From Lentibacillus persicus (GTDB taxonomy: Bacteria; Bacillota; Bacilli; Bacillales; Amphibacillaceae), in NCBI RefSeq assembly GCF_900112705.1, contig NZ_FOMR01000006.1, positions 1 through 64,000 of the forward strand: DNA of 64,000 bases, given 5' to 3'. The position numbers were made by a program, and so were the translations under genes. This document shows, piece after piece, positions 10,260-19,698 of this stretch; within the stretch, counting starts at the first letter, position 1; every line of letters starts with the position of its first letter. The notes under the pieces were generated by a model. The model saw only the letters and a program-made list of their open reading frames with translations, did not search any database and was not told where the DNA came from.

Positions 10260-10331
10260 CTGGCCATATCCTCCCTTGAATATATGGTACGGAACTCTTT
10301 TTTCAGTGGTTTACGTTTATAAAATAAGCCT

Positions 10332-10368
10332 AAAAAACAAAAAACCTTCCCTGCATCATGAGGAAAGG
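10332..10368 (-). terminator. S-box intrinsic terminator
   Basis: On the minus strand CCTTTCCT (10361-10368) pairs with AGGGAAGG (10345-10352), followed by TTTTTTGTTTTTT. It is expected to form when SAM is bound. Confidence 0.85.
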
Positions 10369-10384
10369 AGTTCGTAGCCTTTCA

Positions 10385-10494
10385 CTCTTATTGTTCAAGG
10401 ATTGATCCTTGCACCAGATTAGCACCTTTTCACAAAATGTGATGGTTGCCGGGCTTCGTCGGGTCTGTCCCTCCGCCAACTCTGAATAAGAGAG
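10385..10494 (-). promoter_or_regulatory. SAM-I (S-box) riboswitch controlling metK
   Basis: The minus strand carries the conserved S-box elements in order: CTCTTATTCAGAG, GGCGGAGGGACAGACCC, GACGAAGCCCGGCAACC, AAAAGGTGCTAAT and the closing CAATAAGAG. The P1 strands (10385-10393 and 10484-10492) pair. It sits directly upstream of metK, the classical target. Confidence 0.97.
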
Positions 10495-10510
10495 TATCCG
10501 CTCGCACATA

Positions 10511-10539
10511 ATGGTACCGAAAAGCCTGTGCCATGTCAA
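10511..10539 (-). promoter_or_regulatory. sigma-A promoter of metK
   Basis: On the minus strand a perfect TTGACA (10534-10539), a 17-base spacer and TACCAT (10511-10516) lie just upstream of the S-box. Confidence 0.75.
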
Positions 10540-10600
10540 CAGTTTAAAGCCCTCCCGCTGTCTCTCACAAAATTTTATAAAATTAATCGCAAAATTAGTA

Positions 10601-10628
10601 TGGACTAATATAATAAATGTGTTATACT
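10601..10628 (+). promoter_or_regulatory. pckA promoter overlapped by a CcpN-type operator
   Basis: TGGACT (10601-10606), a 16-base spacer and TATACT (10623-10628) form a plausible sigma-A promoter. The -10 is embedded in TGTGTTATACT (10618-10628). This fits the CcpN consensus TRTGHYATAYW as I recall it, at every position. CcpN represses pckA and gapB on sugars in B. subtilis. A perfect inverted repeat ATTAGT-N4-ACTAAT overlaps the -35 (about 10594-10609). Confidence 0.65.
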
Positions 10629-10685
10629 AATAGCACATTAAATGACATCATGTTGTTCTTGCTCTAAACCATTAAAAGGTAGGTA

Positions 10686-12281
10686 ATGAATATGAAGACT
10701 AAAGAAGATGCGCTGGTAACTCAAGATTTGCTTGCCCATAAGCATATACAGACCAACCTGGCTGTTCCTTTATTAATTGAAAAAATACTTTCCAAAAATG
10801 AAGGCGTTCTGACTGCTACAGGTGCGGTTTGTGCATCAACCGGAGAATATACCGGACGCTCGCCCAAGGATAAGTTTATTGTTCGTGACGACGAATGTGA
10901 TCACTATATAAATTGGGGGGATGTAAACCAGCCTATCGATGAAGCATCTTTTGAAAAACTGCTGAAAAAAGTGACAGCCTACTTGCATGAAAAAAATGAA
11001 TTATTCCATTTCAGAGGATTTGCCGGAGCAGACCCGGCTCATCGTCTTCCTATTGAAGTCATTAACGAATACGCCTGGCATAATCTATTTGCTCGTCAAT
11101 TATTTGTTACACCGAGCGATGATGAGTTGAAAAACCATCGCTCTGAATTCACGGTCATATCTGCGCCAACTTTTAAAGCAGATCCTGAAGCAGATGGCAC
11201 GAATTCTGAAACATTCATCATTATTTCATTTAAAAAGCGAATCGTGTTAATTGGCGGAACGGAATACGCCGGTGAAATCAAAAAATCGATTTTTTCCGTT
11301 ATGAATTATATTTTACCAAGAAATGATGTATTATCCATGCACTGCTCGGCAAATGTCGGTCAGGAAGGTGACGTCGCCCTGTTTTTCGGTCTTTCCGGCA
11401 CAGGCAAAACAACGTTATCAGCAGACCCGTATCGGCGCTTAATTGGTGACGATGAACATGGCTGGAGCTCAAATGGCATCTTTAATATTGAAGGCGGCTG
11501 CTACGCAAAATGCATCAATCTGTCTCCAAAAAAGGAACCGCAGATTTACAATGCGATACGGTTCGGATCTGTACTCGAGAATGTTGTTCTAGATAAGTCA
11601 TCACGCGAACCGGATTATGATGACACGTCATTAACCGAGAACACACGGGCTGCATATCCGCTTGAAAATATTGATAATATCGTGTCACCGAGTGTCGCCG
11701 GACATCCAAACACCATCATATTCCTGACAGCCGATGCATCCGGGACATTGCCGCCAATCAGCAAATTGACCAAGGAACAGGCTATGTATCATTTCTTAAG
11801 CGGCTACACGAGCAAGCTGGCCGGTACAGAGCGTGGCGTAACCGAGCCGCAAGCAACGTTCTCAGCTTGTTTCGGCTCACCGTTCCTTCCGCTGCCGCCA
11901 TCAGCATACGCAGAAATGCTTGGTGAAAAAATTGACCAGTTTAATTCAAACGTCTTCCTGGTCAATACAGGATGGACCGGCGGATCGTTCGGTGTCGGTA
12001 AGCGCATGAAACTTTCCCATACAAGGGCAATGATTCATTCTGCGCTTGAAGGCGAATTGAATAATATTGAAACAGTAACCGATGATATCTTTGGTCTGGA
12101 TATCCCTGTTCATGTTCCGGGCGTACCTGATGAAGTATTAGTTCCAAAAAATGCCTGGGACGATAAAGCCTCTTATGAAAATGAGGCAAAATCGCTTGCT
12201 ATGAAATTCCATAAGAATTTTACGCAATTTACGGAAGCCCGTGAAGAAATTAAAAATGCAGGACCTTTCTATAAAGGTTGA
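10686..12281 (+). CDS. pckA: phosphoenolpyruvate carboxykinase (ATP)
   Basis: This 531-residue gluconeogenic enzyme converts oxaloacetate and ATP to PEP and CO2. The kinase P-loop [11 protein letters not shown] is present near residue 235, preceded by the substrate-binding TGRSPKDKF segment near residue 56. Length is normal for the ATP-dependent family. The AAAGGTAGG ribosome binding site is only a few bases from the first ATG, so the in-frame ATG at 10692 may be the true start. It is divergent from metK and probably repressed by CcpN. It ends in a strong terminator. Confidence 0.97.
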   Translation: MNMKTKEDALVTQDLLAHKHIQTNLAVPLLIEKILSKNEGVLTATGAVCASTGEYTGRSPKDKFIVRDDECDHYINWGDVNQPIDEASFEKLLKKVTAYLHEKNELFHFRGFAGADPAHRLPIEVINEYAWHNLFARQLFVTPSDDELKNHRSEFTVISAPTFKADPEADGTNSETFIIISFKKRIVLIGGTEYAGEIKKSIFSVMNYILPRNDVLSMHCSANVGQEGDVALFFGLSGTGKTTLSADPYRRLIGDDEHGWSSNGIFNIEGGCYAKCINLSPKKEPQIYNAIRFGSVLENVVLDKSSREPDYDDTSLTENTRAAYPLENIDNIVSPSVAGHPNTIIFLTADASGTLPPISKLTKEQAMYHFLSGYTSKLAGTERGVTEPQATFSACFGSPFLPLPPSAYAEMLGEKIDQFNSNVFLVNTGWTGGSFGVGKRMKLSHTRAMIHSALEGELNNIETVTDDIFGLDIPVHVPGVPDEVLVPKNAWDDKASYENEAKSLAMKFHKNFTQFTEAREEIKNAGPFYKG

Positions 12282-12362
12282 CCAAATCTTTTCAACGTTT
12301 CGTTTCCTCATCCCAAAAGGATTTAATATATGAAGGAAAATTCGTCAGCTTCATGCAGGCGA

Positions 12363-12396
12363 GCCGGTCTCAATCATTGAGACCGGCTTTTTTTGA
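12363..12396 (+). terminator. pckA terminator
   Basis: A perfect 11-base stem, GCCGGTCTCAA pairing with TTGAGACCGGC, is followed by seven T. Confidence 0.95.
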
Positions 12397-12502
12397 TTCT
12401 CATTACCTACTGGGCGTTCACACATTTTTTTCAGCCGCATAAAATGACGACATATAGTGAAACTTCCATCAGGGGATACCTTGACCCACTGCTGGTTAGT
12501 TG

Positions 12503-12604
12503 AACGAATCGGGGTGCTGCCGTCCGTTGTCGCTCATCACATGTTTCATCTGAGGGTGGAGTCTGCGGACCGTTACACCGGGATAACTACCATGGGAAGG
12601 GAAC
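12503..12604 (+). promoter_or_regulatory. divergent TPP (THI-box)-like riboswitch
   Basis: The leader of the ABC operon contains AACGAATCGGGGTGC, CTGAG, GGGATAACTACC and a terminal GGGAAGGGAAC, in the same order as the conserved parts of the TPP aptamer. The region between GGGGTGC and CTGAG is long, and an alternative GTCCG/CGGAC pairing is possible. The usual CTGATCTGG segment is shortened. The ribosome binding site GGGAAGGGAA is within the 3' end, which suggests translational control. The match is partial, so this is a candidate only. Confidence 0.5.
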
Positions 12605-12611
12605 GAACATT

Positions 12612-13601
12612 ATGATAAAACGAGTTGGCATTGCCTTATTATGCTCTTTATTTCTTCTTTTCATTGCTGCTTGTTCTTCAGAAAGTACAACATCAATTAA
12701 ACTTGCTGAAGTGACACGATCAGTATTTTATGCACCACAGTACGTGGCAATCGAAGAAGGTTTCTTTGAAGAAGAAGGTATTAATATTGAACTTCAAACG
12801 ACGTGGGGCGGCGACAAAACGATGACGGCTTTATTATCGGATGGTGCGGATGTTGCGCTGGTCGGGTCGGAAACGTCAATCTACGTTGCTGCCCAAGGGT
12901 CTAAAGATAAAGCGATTAATTTTGCTCAGTTAACGCAGACTGATGGTACATTTTTAGTGGCTAAAGAGCCTAAGCCGGATTTTAAATGGGAGCATATTAA
13001 AGACAGCACATTTCTCGGTCAGCGCGTCGGCGGAATGCCGCAAATGGTCGGTGAATATGTCCTGAAACAGAATGGTATCGACCCTCAGACCGATCTGAAT
13101 CTTATCCAAAACGTAGACTTTGCTAATATACCGGGTGCTTTTTCGTCGGGTGATGCTGAGTATGTTCAATTGTTTGAACCGACCGCCAGCACCTTCGAAA
13201 AAGAAGGCAAGGGACATATTGTTGCTTCATTCGGTGAAGAATCAGGGTCAGTCCCCTATACAACATTTATGACGAAAGAAAGCTTCATCAATGAAGACGA
13301 AGAAACAATTAAACGGTTTACGAAAGCTATTTACAACGCACAACAGTGGGTTCAGGAACACAGTGCTGAAGAAATTGCCGCCGTAATCGAACCGTATTTT
13401 GAAGACACATCCAAAGAAATGCTCGCTGCCTCCATCGAACGATATAAAAATCAGGATTCATTTGCTGCGGATCCGTTACTTGGTGAAGATGGATGGAATA
13501 ATCTGAAAGCCATCATGGATGAAGCTGGTGAATTACCAGAAGATATTCCATATGGAGACCTTGTCAACACCACGATCGCCGAGGAAGTCATTGGCAACTA
13601 A
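12612..13601 (+). CDS. ABC transporter substrate-binding lipoprotein (YtlA/ThiY type)
   Basis: This 329-residue lipoprotein has a signal peptide with lipobox FIAAC, so Cys21 is the lipidated residue. The mature part belongs to the NMT1/THI5/SsuA-like fold: YAPQYVAIEEGFFEEEGINIEL near residue 40 is the family opening. Related proteins bind thiamine pyrimidine precursors or sulfonates. The TPP-like leader upstream favours a pyrimidine precursor, but this is inferred. It is the first gene of a three-gene ABC importer, 12 bases before the ATPase. B. subtilis has ytlA in the corresponding position. Confidence 0.85.
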   Translation: MIKRVGIALLCSLFLLFIAACSSESTTSIKLAEVTRSVFYAPQYVAIEEGFFEEEGINIELQTTWGGDKTMTALLSDGADVALVGSETSIYVAAQGSKDKAINFAQLTQTDGTFLVAKEPKPDFKWEHIKDSTFLGQRVGGMPQMVGEYVLKQNGIDPQTDLNLIQNVDFANIPGAFSSGDAEYVQLFEPTASTFEKEGKGHIVASFGEESGSVPYTTFMTKESFINEDEETIKRFTKAIYNAQQWVQEHSAEEIAAVIEPYFEDTSKEMLAASIERYKNQDSFAADPLLGEDGWNNLKAIMDEAGELPEDIPYGDLVNTTIAEEVIGN

Positions 13602-13613
13602 GGAGGCTAGCAA

Positions 13614-14423
13614 ATGTCTTTTCTCACCTTAGATCACATCTCACATCACTATTTTTCAAAAAAATCTTATACGAAGGCACTTGAAAACATTTCTTTTTCG
13701 GTAAAAGATGGTGAGTTTGTCGCTCTCTTAGGCCCAAGCGGCTGTGGCAAATCAACACTACTGTCCATTATTGCCGGTATTATTGATCATACTGCCGGTA
13801 ACATATATATAAATAAGCAGCCACTTCATAAATCCAAACTCGATATCGGCTATATGCTGCAGCAGGATTATTTATTCCCGTGGAAAAACATCATTGATAA
13901 TGTGCTGCTTGGCCCTAAAATCAGACGTGAGGATTCCATCGAAGCGAAAAAAAGGGCAGCCGATTTACTCAATCAAGTTGGCTTGCCCGGTATCACAGAA
14001 AGTTATCCGGATTCTCTGTCCGGTGGTATGCGCCAGCGTGCAGCGCTGGTCCGCACCTTGATGACAGACCCTAAAATTCTGTTATTGGATGAACCTTTCT
14101 CTGCGCTTGATTATCAAACGAAATTAAAGCTGGAGGACCTTGTATGGGATATGCTGCAAAAGTACCAAAAAACGTCAGTTCTGGTAACACATGATATCGG
14201 AGAAGCCATTGCAATGAGTGACCGGCTCATTCTAATGGACGCCAACCCTGGCTCTATTGCCAAGACGTTCGAAGTTCCACTGGAATTACGCAATGAGAAA
14301 CCTTTCCTCGCCCGGCGTCACCCAAAGTATCAATTATTATTTGATAAAGTGTGGGCAGAACTGGATAAAAATGAAATACATGACCTGCAGCCAAAGGTGG
14401 TGGAACCTTCCAATGATACATGA
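13614..14423 (+). CDS. ABC transporter ATP-binding protein (YtlC/ThiZ type)
   Basis: This is a 269-residue nucleotide-binding subunit. Walker [10 protein letters not shown] is at residues 40-48, the Q-loop follows, the signature is LSGGMRQR, and Walker B is [12 protein letters not shown]. It is closest in style to the nitrate/sulfonate/thiamine-precursor NrtD/SsuB subfamily. A GGAGG ribosome binding site precedes the ATG. Its last 11 bases overlap the start of the permease gene, indicating translational coupling. Confidence 0.93.
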   Translation: MSFLTLDHISHHYFSKKSYTKALENISFSVKDGEFVALLGPSGCGKSTLLSIIAGIIDHTAGNIYINKQPLHKSKLDIGYMLQQDYLFPWKNIIDNVLLGPKIRREDSIEAKKRAADLLNQVGLPGITESYPDSLSGGMRQRAALVRTLMTDPKILLLDEPFSALDYQTKLKLEDLVWDMLQKYQKTSVLVTHDIGEAIAMSDRLILMDANPGSIAKTFEVPLELRNEKPFLARRHPKYQLLFDKVWAELDKNEIHDLQPKVVEPSNDT

Positions 14424-15219
14424 GACTGATGACCAATTGCATGCAAATTATAAACAAAACCTAAAACGTGAAAAACAATTTGTCTTTTCATGGCAAATCG
14501 TTATATTGATTTCTTTCTTCGGGATTTGGGAATTGGCGAGCCGCATGTATTGGGTTGATCCCTTGATATTCAGTTCGCCTTCCGAAGTTGGCACGGTCAT
14601 TATAAGTAAGTTTTCGGATGGCTCGATGCTCATGCATACGCAAGTCACCTTGTTTGAAACAGTGCTTGGGTTTCTTATCGGAACTTTTCTTGGTATTATG
14701 ATGGCCACCGCTCTATGGTCGTCTGAACGATTTTCTAATATTATGGATCCCTACCTTGTTATCATGAATGCCATGCCTAAAGTGGCGCTTGGTCCCATTA
14801 TCATCGTAGCGATGGGTCCTGGATACTTCTCTATTATTACAATGGGAGCTATAATCGCAGTAGTCATTACAACATTAGTCGTTTATTCCGCCTTCCGGGA
14901 AGTCGACTCAAATTATGTTAAAGTATTAAAAAGTTTCAAAGCAACACGCTCGCAAATATTTAAGGAAGCAATTTTTCCTGCTGCAATACCGGCGATGATC
15001 TCAACTTTGAAAGTGAATGTCGGATTGTCCTGGGTAGGTGTCGTCGTTGGAGAATTTCTAGTATCAAATGAAGGCTTAGGCTATCTGATTGTGTACGGAT
15101 TCCAGGTGTTTGACTTCTCGCTCGTCATGTCCAGTTTAATATTGATTGCTATATTTGCAGCTCTGATGTATAAAGTTGTTGAGCGCATCGAAGTGTTTTT
15201 GATGAAACGGGTAGGCTGA
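14413..15219 (+). CDS. ABC transporter permease (YtlD/ThiX type)
   Basis: This 268-residue membrane permease has about six hydrophobic segments and a BPD_transp_1-type coupling region ([16 protein letters not shown]). The open frame extends upstream to 14257, but that part only shadows the ATPase gene. The ATG at 14413 has an AGGTGG ribosome binding site and begins MIHETDDQ, so I chose it. It completes an importer with the preceding two genes, and the substrate is probably a thiamine precursor or a sulfonate. Confidence 0.9.
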   Translation: MIHETDDQLHANYKQNLKREKQFVFSWQIVILISFFGIWELASRMYWVDPLIFSSPSEVGTVIISKFSDGSMLMHTQVTLFETVLGFLIGTFLGIMMATALWSSERFSNIMDPYLVIMNAMPKVALGPIIIVAMGPGYFSIITMGAIIAVVITTLVVYSAFREVDSNYVKVLKSFKATRSQIFKEAIFPAAIPAMISTLKVNVGLSWVGVVVGEFLVSNEGLGYLIVYGFQVFDFSLVMSSLILIAIFAALMYKVVERIEVFLMKRVG

Positions 15220-15245
15220 TATTGCCGCCTGCAGAGGGATGAATT

Positions 15246-15282
15246 AAAAAGCGACGTCCAATTATCCCGGACGCCGCTTTTT
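15246..15282. terminator. bidirectional terminator between the ABC operon and ytkD
   Basis: AAAAAGCGaCGTCC (15246-15259) pairs with GGACGcCGCTTTTT (15269-15282), giving T-runs on both strands. Confidence 0.9.
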
Positions 15283-15306
15283 AACATTAGATATACTTGC
15301 TGTTTT

Positions 15307-15768
15307 CTAATCAGCAATATGTGTTAAACAAAGGGTGAGCACATCATCTTTCATAATGAAACTGTATTTTCGGTTACGCTTTACATCACGGGGAATATGA
15401 TTTAGTAAAACAGGGCCGTCAGTCTCATAATATGTTTTTTGGCCTCCGATTTTCTTGACGTGAGCAAAATAGACATTTTTAACGATTGTTCCACCTTTGC
15501 CGGCAACCGTATACTGTCCTATATATCGAATTGTCGCCACTATTCCCCCTGTTTCCTCTTTCACTTCCCTGACTGCCGCGTCAATTGCTGATTCATTTTC
15601 TTCAACCTTACCACCGGGGAATTCAAGCCCCCGTTCCTTATGCTTAGTCAGCAGCCATTTATTTTTATACCGGCAAATGACCCATACATGCTTAGGGAAT
15701 TGAGAAAATGGGTGATCATCAAATGATAACGTCACTTCATTACGATAATAATCTGTGAATTTGTACAT
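15307..15768 (-). CDS. ytkD: nudix hydrolase YtkD (8-oxo-dGTP/RNA pyrophosphohydrolase type)
   Basis: The nudix box is complete: GGKVEENESAIDAAVREVKE is followed by ETGG, matching Gx5Ex7REUxEExGU. In B. subtilis YtkD hydrolyses oxidised purine nucleotides and has been linked to 5' end processing of RNA. I chose the ATG at 15768 because the family begins MYxFxDYY. An upstream in-frame ATG at 15786 would add six residues, and neither has a good ribosome binding site. It converges with the ABC operon, as in B. subtilis. Confidence 0.88.
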   Translation of the reverse strand: MYKFTDYYRNEVTLSFDDHPFSQFPKHVWVICRYKNKWLLTKHKERGLEFPGGKVEENESAIDAAVREVKEETGGIVATIRYIGQYTVAGKGGTIVKNVYFAHVKKIGGQKTYYETDGPVLLNHIPRDVKRNRKYSFIMKDDVLTLCLTHIAD

Positions 15769-15819
15769 GATTTCAACTGCTTTCATCCGTCTGGGTTATG
15801 ATATGATTTGAATACATCT

Positions 15820-16392
15820 CTATTGGTGGCTGATATCGCTTATATACCACTGATCAGCTTTCCATTTAAACTCAAATATAATCGTATAAGTTCCATATAA
15901 ATCCGTGGTATTTTCCTGTTTGATATAGACTGTATTACTGTCTTTGTGTATCATATCATAGTCATTATGCTCATTAAACCATGGCGGTGTTTCAGTTGGT
16001 TTAATATATAGTCCTTCGTTTTTTTCAGTATAGTAATAGTCCACATAGCCGGCCGCAACTTCTTTGGTTGATATGTTCTCGAATTCGTTCAACAGAGCTG
16101 ATTTTGTATCAAAGTTAACAACCCTGTTCTGTTCGTCTGCTTCCTGAACAAGCGTGTCTATAAATTGATCGGTTAACGACACAATTTGTTCGTGAGACAA
16201 CTCTTTTGAAAGTTGCTCTTTATCAACCACTTCGGCCTTGGATTTAACGGCTTGTGATGTCTCATGATCGCCGCCATATTTGCTTGCCAGTACGGTTTGT
16301 GCAGACGTTGATTGTAACGTAATAGTTGTTGTTATAATAAAAGCAATCCCCAAAATTAAGCTTACATATTTGCTGTTTATCTTCTTTTGCAT
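15820..16392 (-). CDS. exported protein of unknown function
   Basis: This 190-residue protein has a clear signal sequence (residues 1-31, charged start then a long hydrophobic stretch, followed by TSAQ). The mature part is charged and ends in a compact region rich in aromatic residues. This may be an NTF2-like or DUF4829-like fold, but I cannot confirm that. A GAGAGGAG ribosome binding site precedes the ATG. It lies alone between ytkD and another small unknown on the same strand. No function is assigned. Confidence 0.72.
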   Translation of the reverse strand: MQKKINSKYVSLILGIAFIITTTITLQSTSAQTVLASKYGGDHETSQAVKSKAEVVDKEQLSKELSHEQIVSLTDQFIDTLVQEADEQNRVVNFDTKSALLNEFENISTKEVAAGYVDYYYTEKNEGLYIKPTETPPWFNEHNDYDMIHKDSNTVYIKQENTTDLYGTYTIIFEFKWKADQWYISDISHQ

Positions 16393-16518
16393 GATGCATC
16401 TCCTCTCAAATGATATATAAGCTCTTATCCAATATATTCCTTTATCCCCTCCGATTTAAACTTAATTTAGTATTAAAAAGGAATAAGCCAAATTAGCTTA
16501 TTCCTCATCCGTTTACTA

Positions 16519-16836
16519 CTACATATGGTTATCCTTCAATATGCCAATATCGTCAATGTGCTGTTTTGTGCCTTTATCGCCCAACTCATAAATCATTCGA
16601 TACGCTTCTGTGATACCCGTATCATACTCATCGTTAGACTGGTCATTGTGGTATGGTCTGAGTGGCACGTGAGCCCGCCAATACGCCTCTCTATCTGCTG
16701 TATGCATCCCGTCAAACCGTTGACGCAGCATACGGATTTCTTCATCTGTCGCGTAGATCGTAAACTCGTGGTTATTATCATACTTTATTTGCGAAATTTC
16801 CATGCTGCCCAGATTAACATAATATTTTTTCTTCAC
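16519..16836 (-). CDS. conserved hypothetical protein
   Basis: This is a 105-residue cytoplasmic protein with no membrane segment. It starts with a basic stretch (VKKKYYVNLGSMEIS) and is rich in Tyr, His and Asp. The strong AGGAGG at about 16845-16850 is correctly spaced for the GTG at 16836, so I prefer it to the TTG two codons earlier. Similar short proteins occur in many Bacillaceae as uncharacterised families. No motif points to a function. Confidence 0.7.
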   Translation of the reverse strand: MKKKYYVNLGSMEISQIKYDNNHEFTIYATDEEIRMLRQRFDGMHTADREAYWRAHVPLRPYHNDQSNDEYDTGITEAYRMIYELGDKGTKQHIDDIGILKDNHM

Positions 16837-16917
16837 ACGCAAACACCTCCTGCTATTAATGTGCCTGCAAAGGAGAAATATTATGAATAAAAACTGCTAT
16901 AGGCTTCTCTCAGCGAT

Positions 16918-17259
16918 TTTCCGTAAGAGGCTGGGACAAAAGGTTTAAAAGAAAAGACGAACGATTATATTAGGAAAGGGAGCGGGATACATCGCTTCGG
17001 AAATATGCTTGGGTGCTCGTCGTGTTGCAAGCGAAATCGGTGAAGCAGCACTCCTCGCAACTCGCAGCGGATTCGGTGGATGTTTTGGCTCGTCGCTTTC
17101 CGCGGGCGGCTGGTGAGCCAACTCGTGCCAAGGCACTTCCTTGTCTCACCTATGCCTCTCTTCCCGCAGGAGTCTCCGCATATTTCCTGCGCTAACCTTG
17201 ATTATCGTTCGTCTTTTATATCTGATATATAAGTTATGTCCCAGCCTCTTTACGGAAAT
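16918..17259. repeat. MITE-like interspersed repeat, copy 1
   Basis: Terminal inverted repeats TTTCCGTAAGAGGCTGGGACA (here split at 20) flank about 340 bases: the left end reads CCGTAAGAGGCTGGGACA and the right end TGTCCCAGCCTCTTTACGG. The interior shares long blocks with copies at 36801-37260 and 40180-40591, for example GGATGTTTTGGCTCGTCGC and CTTGGGTGCTCGTCGTGTTG. No transposase is encoded. The right end abuts the stop codon of the siderophore ATPase and may also act as its terminator. Confidence 0.8.
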
Positions 17260-18093
17260 TCAATTGGTTGCCGCTTGTCTCAGCTCAGCAGCCTTGTCGG
17301 CAAGTATACATCGGCCTCTTCCGTGCGGGATGCACATAGGGGTTCCGAACATTGGATCAAACGTCACATCACATTTCATTTGAAATACCTCATGAACAAG
17401 GTTGCACGTCACAATTTCTTCCGGTTTCCCCTGCGCAAAAACAGTTTTATCTTTTAGGGCAACGATATGATGTGCATAACGACACGCAAGATTTAAATCA
17501 TGTAAAACCATAACAACGGTACGCCCGTCTTTTTCATTCAGCTCAAATAAAAGATCGAGCACATCAATTTGATGCGTCATGTCTAAGTAAGTGGTGGGCT
17601 CATCGAGTAAAATCATATCTGTTTCCTGAGCGAGCGTCATCGCAATCCAGGCACGCTGCCGCTGTCCGCCCGAAAGCGAATCAACCGGACGATCCTTGAA
17701 CTCAAGCATATTGGTAGCCTCAAGAGCATTATGAACAGCCTGTTCATCCTCCTGTGACCATTGCTTCAAAAACCCGCGGTAAGGGTGTCTTCCCTGCTTG
17801 ACAAGCTCCATTACGTTTAACCCGTCCGGCGTGCCCGGGCTCTGGGGCAGGATGGACATTTTTTTCGCCACTTCTTTTGTGCCCATTTTGGCAATATCTT
17901 CCCCATCCAAAACAACGTCCCCATCTTTTGGTTTCAACAAGCGGGCCAGCGAGCGGAGCAGTGTTGACTTACCGCATCCATTGCTGCCTATAAATACTGT
18001 GATTTCACCTTTAGGTATTGTTATATCTAAATCATCAATGACTATATTATCGCCATAACCAAGTGTCAGATCATTCGCTGATAACGTTTGCAT
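17260..18093 (-). CDS. iron-siderophore ABC transporter ATP-binding protein (FecE/YusV type)
   Basis: This 277-residue ATPase has Walker A GSNGCGKST, signature LSGGQRQR, Walker B MILLDEPTTYLD and the H-loop VLHDLNLA. The pattern is that of FecE/FhuC-class ATPases for ferric siderophores. No permease or binding protein lies beside it. In B. subtilis, YusV is likewise an ATPase shared by several siderophore importers, so this is probably a shared subunit. A Fur box and sigma-A promoter lie directly upstream. The C-terminus has Cys- and Pro-containing sequence MCIPHGRGRC, common in this subfamily. Confidence 0.9.
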   Translation of the reverse strand: MQTLSANDLTLGYGDNIVIDDLDITIPKGEITVFIGSNGCGKSTLLRSLARLLKPKDGDVVLDGEDIAKMGTKEVAKKMSILPQSPGTPDGLNVMELVKQGRHPYRGFLKQWSQEDEQAVHNALEATNMLEFKDRPVDSLSGGQRQRAWIAMTLAQETDMILLDEPTTYLDMTHQIDVLDLLFELNEKDGRTVVMVLHDLNLACRYAHHIVALKDKTVFAQGKPEEIVTCNLVHEVFQMKCDVTFDPMFGTPMCIPHGRGRCILADKAAELRQAATN

Positions 18094-18180
18094 CGGAATC
18101 TCTCCCTGTGTCGTGCATTATCGGTTACGGCACATACATATGTATACGCGTGCACCGTAATGAATTCAACTTATATATTC

Positions 18181-18230
18181 AGTTTATTTGGTTTTAAGCT
18201 ATAAGTCAATGACTTTGAGAATCATTATCA
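18181..18230 (-). promoter_or_regulatory. promoter and Fur box of the siderophore ATPase gene
   Basis: On the minus strand TTGACT (18204-18209), a 17-base spacer and TAAACT (18181-18186) form the promoter. Directly upstream, TGAGAATCATTATCA (18216-18230) matches the 7-1-7 Fur consensus TGATAATNATTATCA with one mismatch. Iron repression is therefore likely. Confidence 0.85.
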
Positions 18231-18261
18231 ATGACATTTACTTCAGCGCTTAACCATTTTC

Positions 18262-19698
18262 CTAATCCGTTATATGCTCTAATAGTTTATTTCTGACCAG
18301 TTTATTTGAAGCATTCCGCGGCAGTGTTTCAATAAAATATATTTCTTTTGGCACTTTGTAGCTGGCTAAATGTCTGTGCAAATATGATTGAATATCTTCC
18401 GATGTAACAGATGGGTGGTCGGTTACCACGAAAGCGACAGGGATTTGCCCCCACTTCTCATCACGCTTTCCAACAACACCGGCTTCCCGAATAGCTTCCA
18501 TACCAGCCAAGACGCTTTCAATTTCAGCAGGGTAAATGTTTTCCCCGCCCGAAATAATTAAATCTTTACGTCGGTCGACAACATAGAGAAAACCATCATG
18601 ATCCGTATAACCGAGGTCTCCGGTTGCCAGCCAGTCATTCGTAATTGACTTCCTGGTTGCTTCAGCATTGTTATAATACCCTTTCGTTACCATCGGACCT
18701 TTGACGAAAATTTCTCCGACTTCATTCTTTTCAGCATTAATTTGCAGTTGGGCAGGAAATAACGGTTTACCCGATGAGCCGATTTTTTCAAGTGCGTCCT
18801 CCGGTCCTAATGTAACGATTTGTGAAGATGTTTCGGTCATACCATACGATTGAAAAACAGGCACTTCACGGGACTTTGCCTGCTCGAGCAAGTTTTGGGG
18901 CGCAGGGCCCCCGCCAAGCAGCAAACATCTGACTGTATCAGGATAGCGGCCTTCCCCCAGCAAATGGAGCAAATCTCTAACCATGATGGTCACAACGGAT
19001 GCGATTGTAACATTTTTATTCATCAGCGCATCATGAGCAAGTTGCTTATCATATCTTTCCATCAAATAAATCGGGATACCATAAATAACGCTGCGCATCA
19101 GAATGGATAATCCGCCAACATGAAAAATCGGCAGAACAGCAAGCCACTTATCATCGCTGTGCAGTCCAAGGTTAAGCATTGACCCCACAGCACTCCACCA
19201 ATGATTTCCGTAAGTATGGATGACCCCTTTTGGGAAGCCGGTTGTACCGGATGTGTAAATAATTGTAAAGACGTCATCCAAATCAATTTCTGCTTTCAGT
19301 TCGGTATCGTATGCCGGCATATCCCAAACTTCTGAAAAGGAATATTGTTCTGCTTCTAATTGTCGGTCATGTTGCTGAACTAATATCGTTTTTGCACCTG
19401 CGTCGTTAATTTGATAGTTCAATTCTTCTTCGGTTAACCGGGTGTTCAACATAACAGCCACAGCACCAAGGTAAGTTAGTGCATGAATGGCAATCACCAT
19501 ATGTGTGTGATTTGATGATAAGATGCCTATTTTTGTATCGTTTTGGACACCCAGCTTCTTTAATCTGCGTGCAAATGACTGACTTTTTTCTTTTAACTCC
19601 AAAAATGTATAAGTCGTTCCATCAGGCTGTTCAATTGCTATTCTGTCCGGAGCAAGCGCAGCCTGTTTTGTCAGCCAATGTGGAATAATATCAGCCAT
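18262..19698 (-). CDS. menE: o-succinylbenzoate-CoA ligase
   Basis: This 478-residue member of the AMP-forming acyl-CoA synthetase family activates o-succinylbenzoate in menaquinone synthesis. The AMP-binding motif YTSGTTGFPKGV lies near residue 150, GMTETS near residue 280 and ATGDLG near residue 362. The C-terminal GGENIYPAEIE hinge region is present. Its identity as MenE rests on its position as last gene of menF-D-H-B-E. An AAAGGGGGG ribosome binding site precedes the ATG. A 130-base gap after menB may hold a weak additional signal. Confidence 0.95.
   Translation of the reverse strand: MADIIPHWLTKQAALAPDRIAIEQPDGTTYTFLELKEKSQSFARRLKKLGVQNDTKIGILSSNHTHMVIAIHALTYLGAVAVMLNTRLTEEELNYQINDAGAKTILVQQHDRQLEAEQYSFSEVWDMPAYDTELKAEIDLDDVFTIIYTSGTTGFPKGVIHTYGNHWWSAVGSMLNLGLHSDDKWLAVLPIFHVGGLSILMRSVIYGIPIYLMERYDKQLAHDALMNKNVTIASVVTIMVRDLLHLLGEGRYPDTVRCLLLGGGPAPQNLLEQAKSREVPVFQSYGMTETSSQIVTLGPEDALEKIGSSGKPLFPAQLQINAEKNEVGEIFVKGPMVTKGYYNNAEATRKSITNDWLATGDLGYTDHDGFLYVVDRRKDLIISGGENIYPAEIESVLAGMEAIREAGVVGKRDEKWGQIPVAFVVTDHPSVTSEDIQSYLHRHLASYKVPKEIYFIETLPRNASNKLVRNKLLEHITD

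Noticed and set aside
14257-14412. N-terminal extension of the ABC permease
   Set aside because: It overlaps the end of the ATPase gene in another frame; a good ribosome binding site marks 14413.
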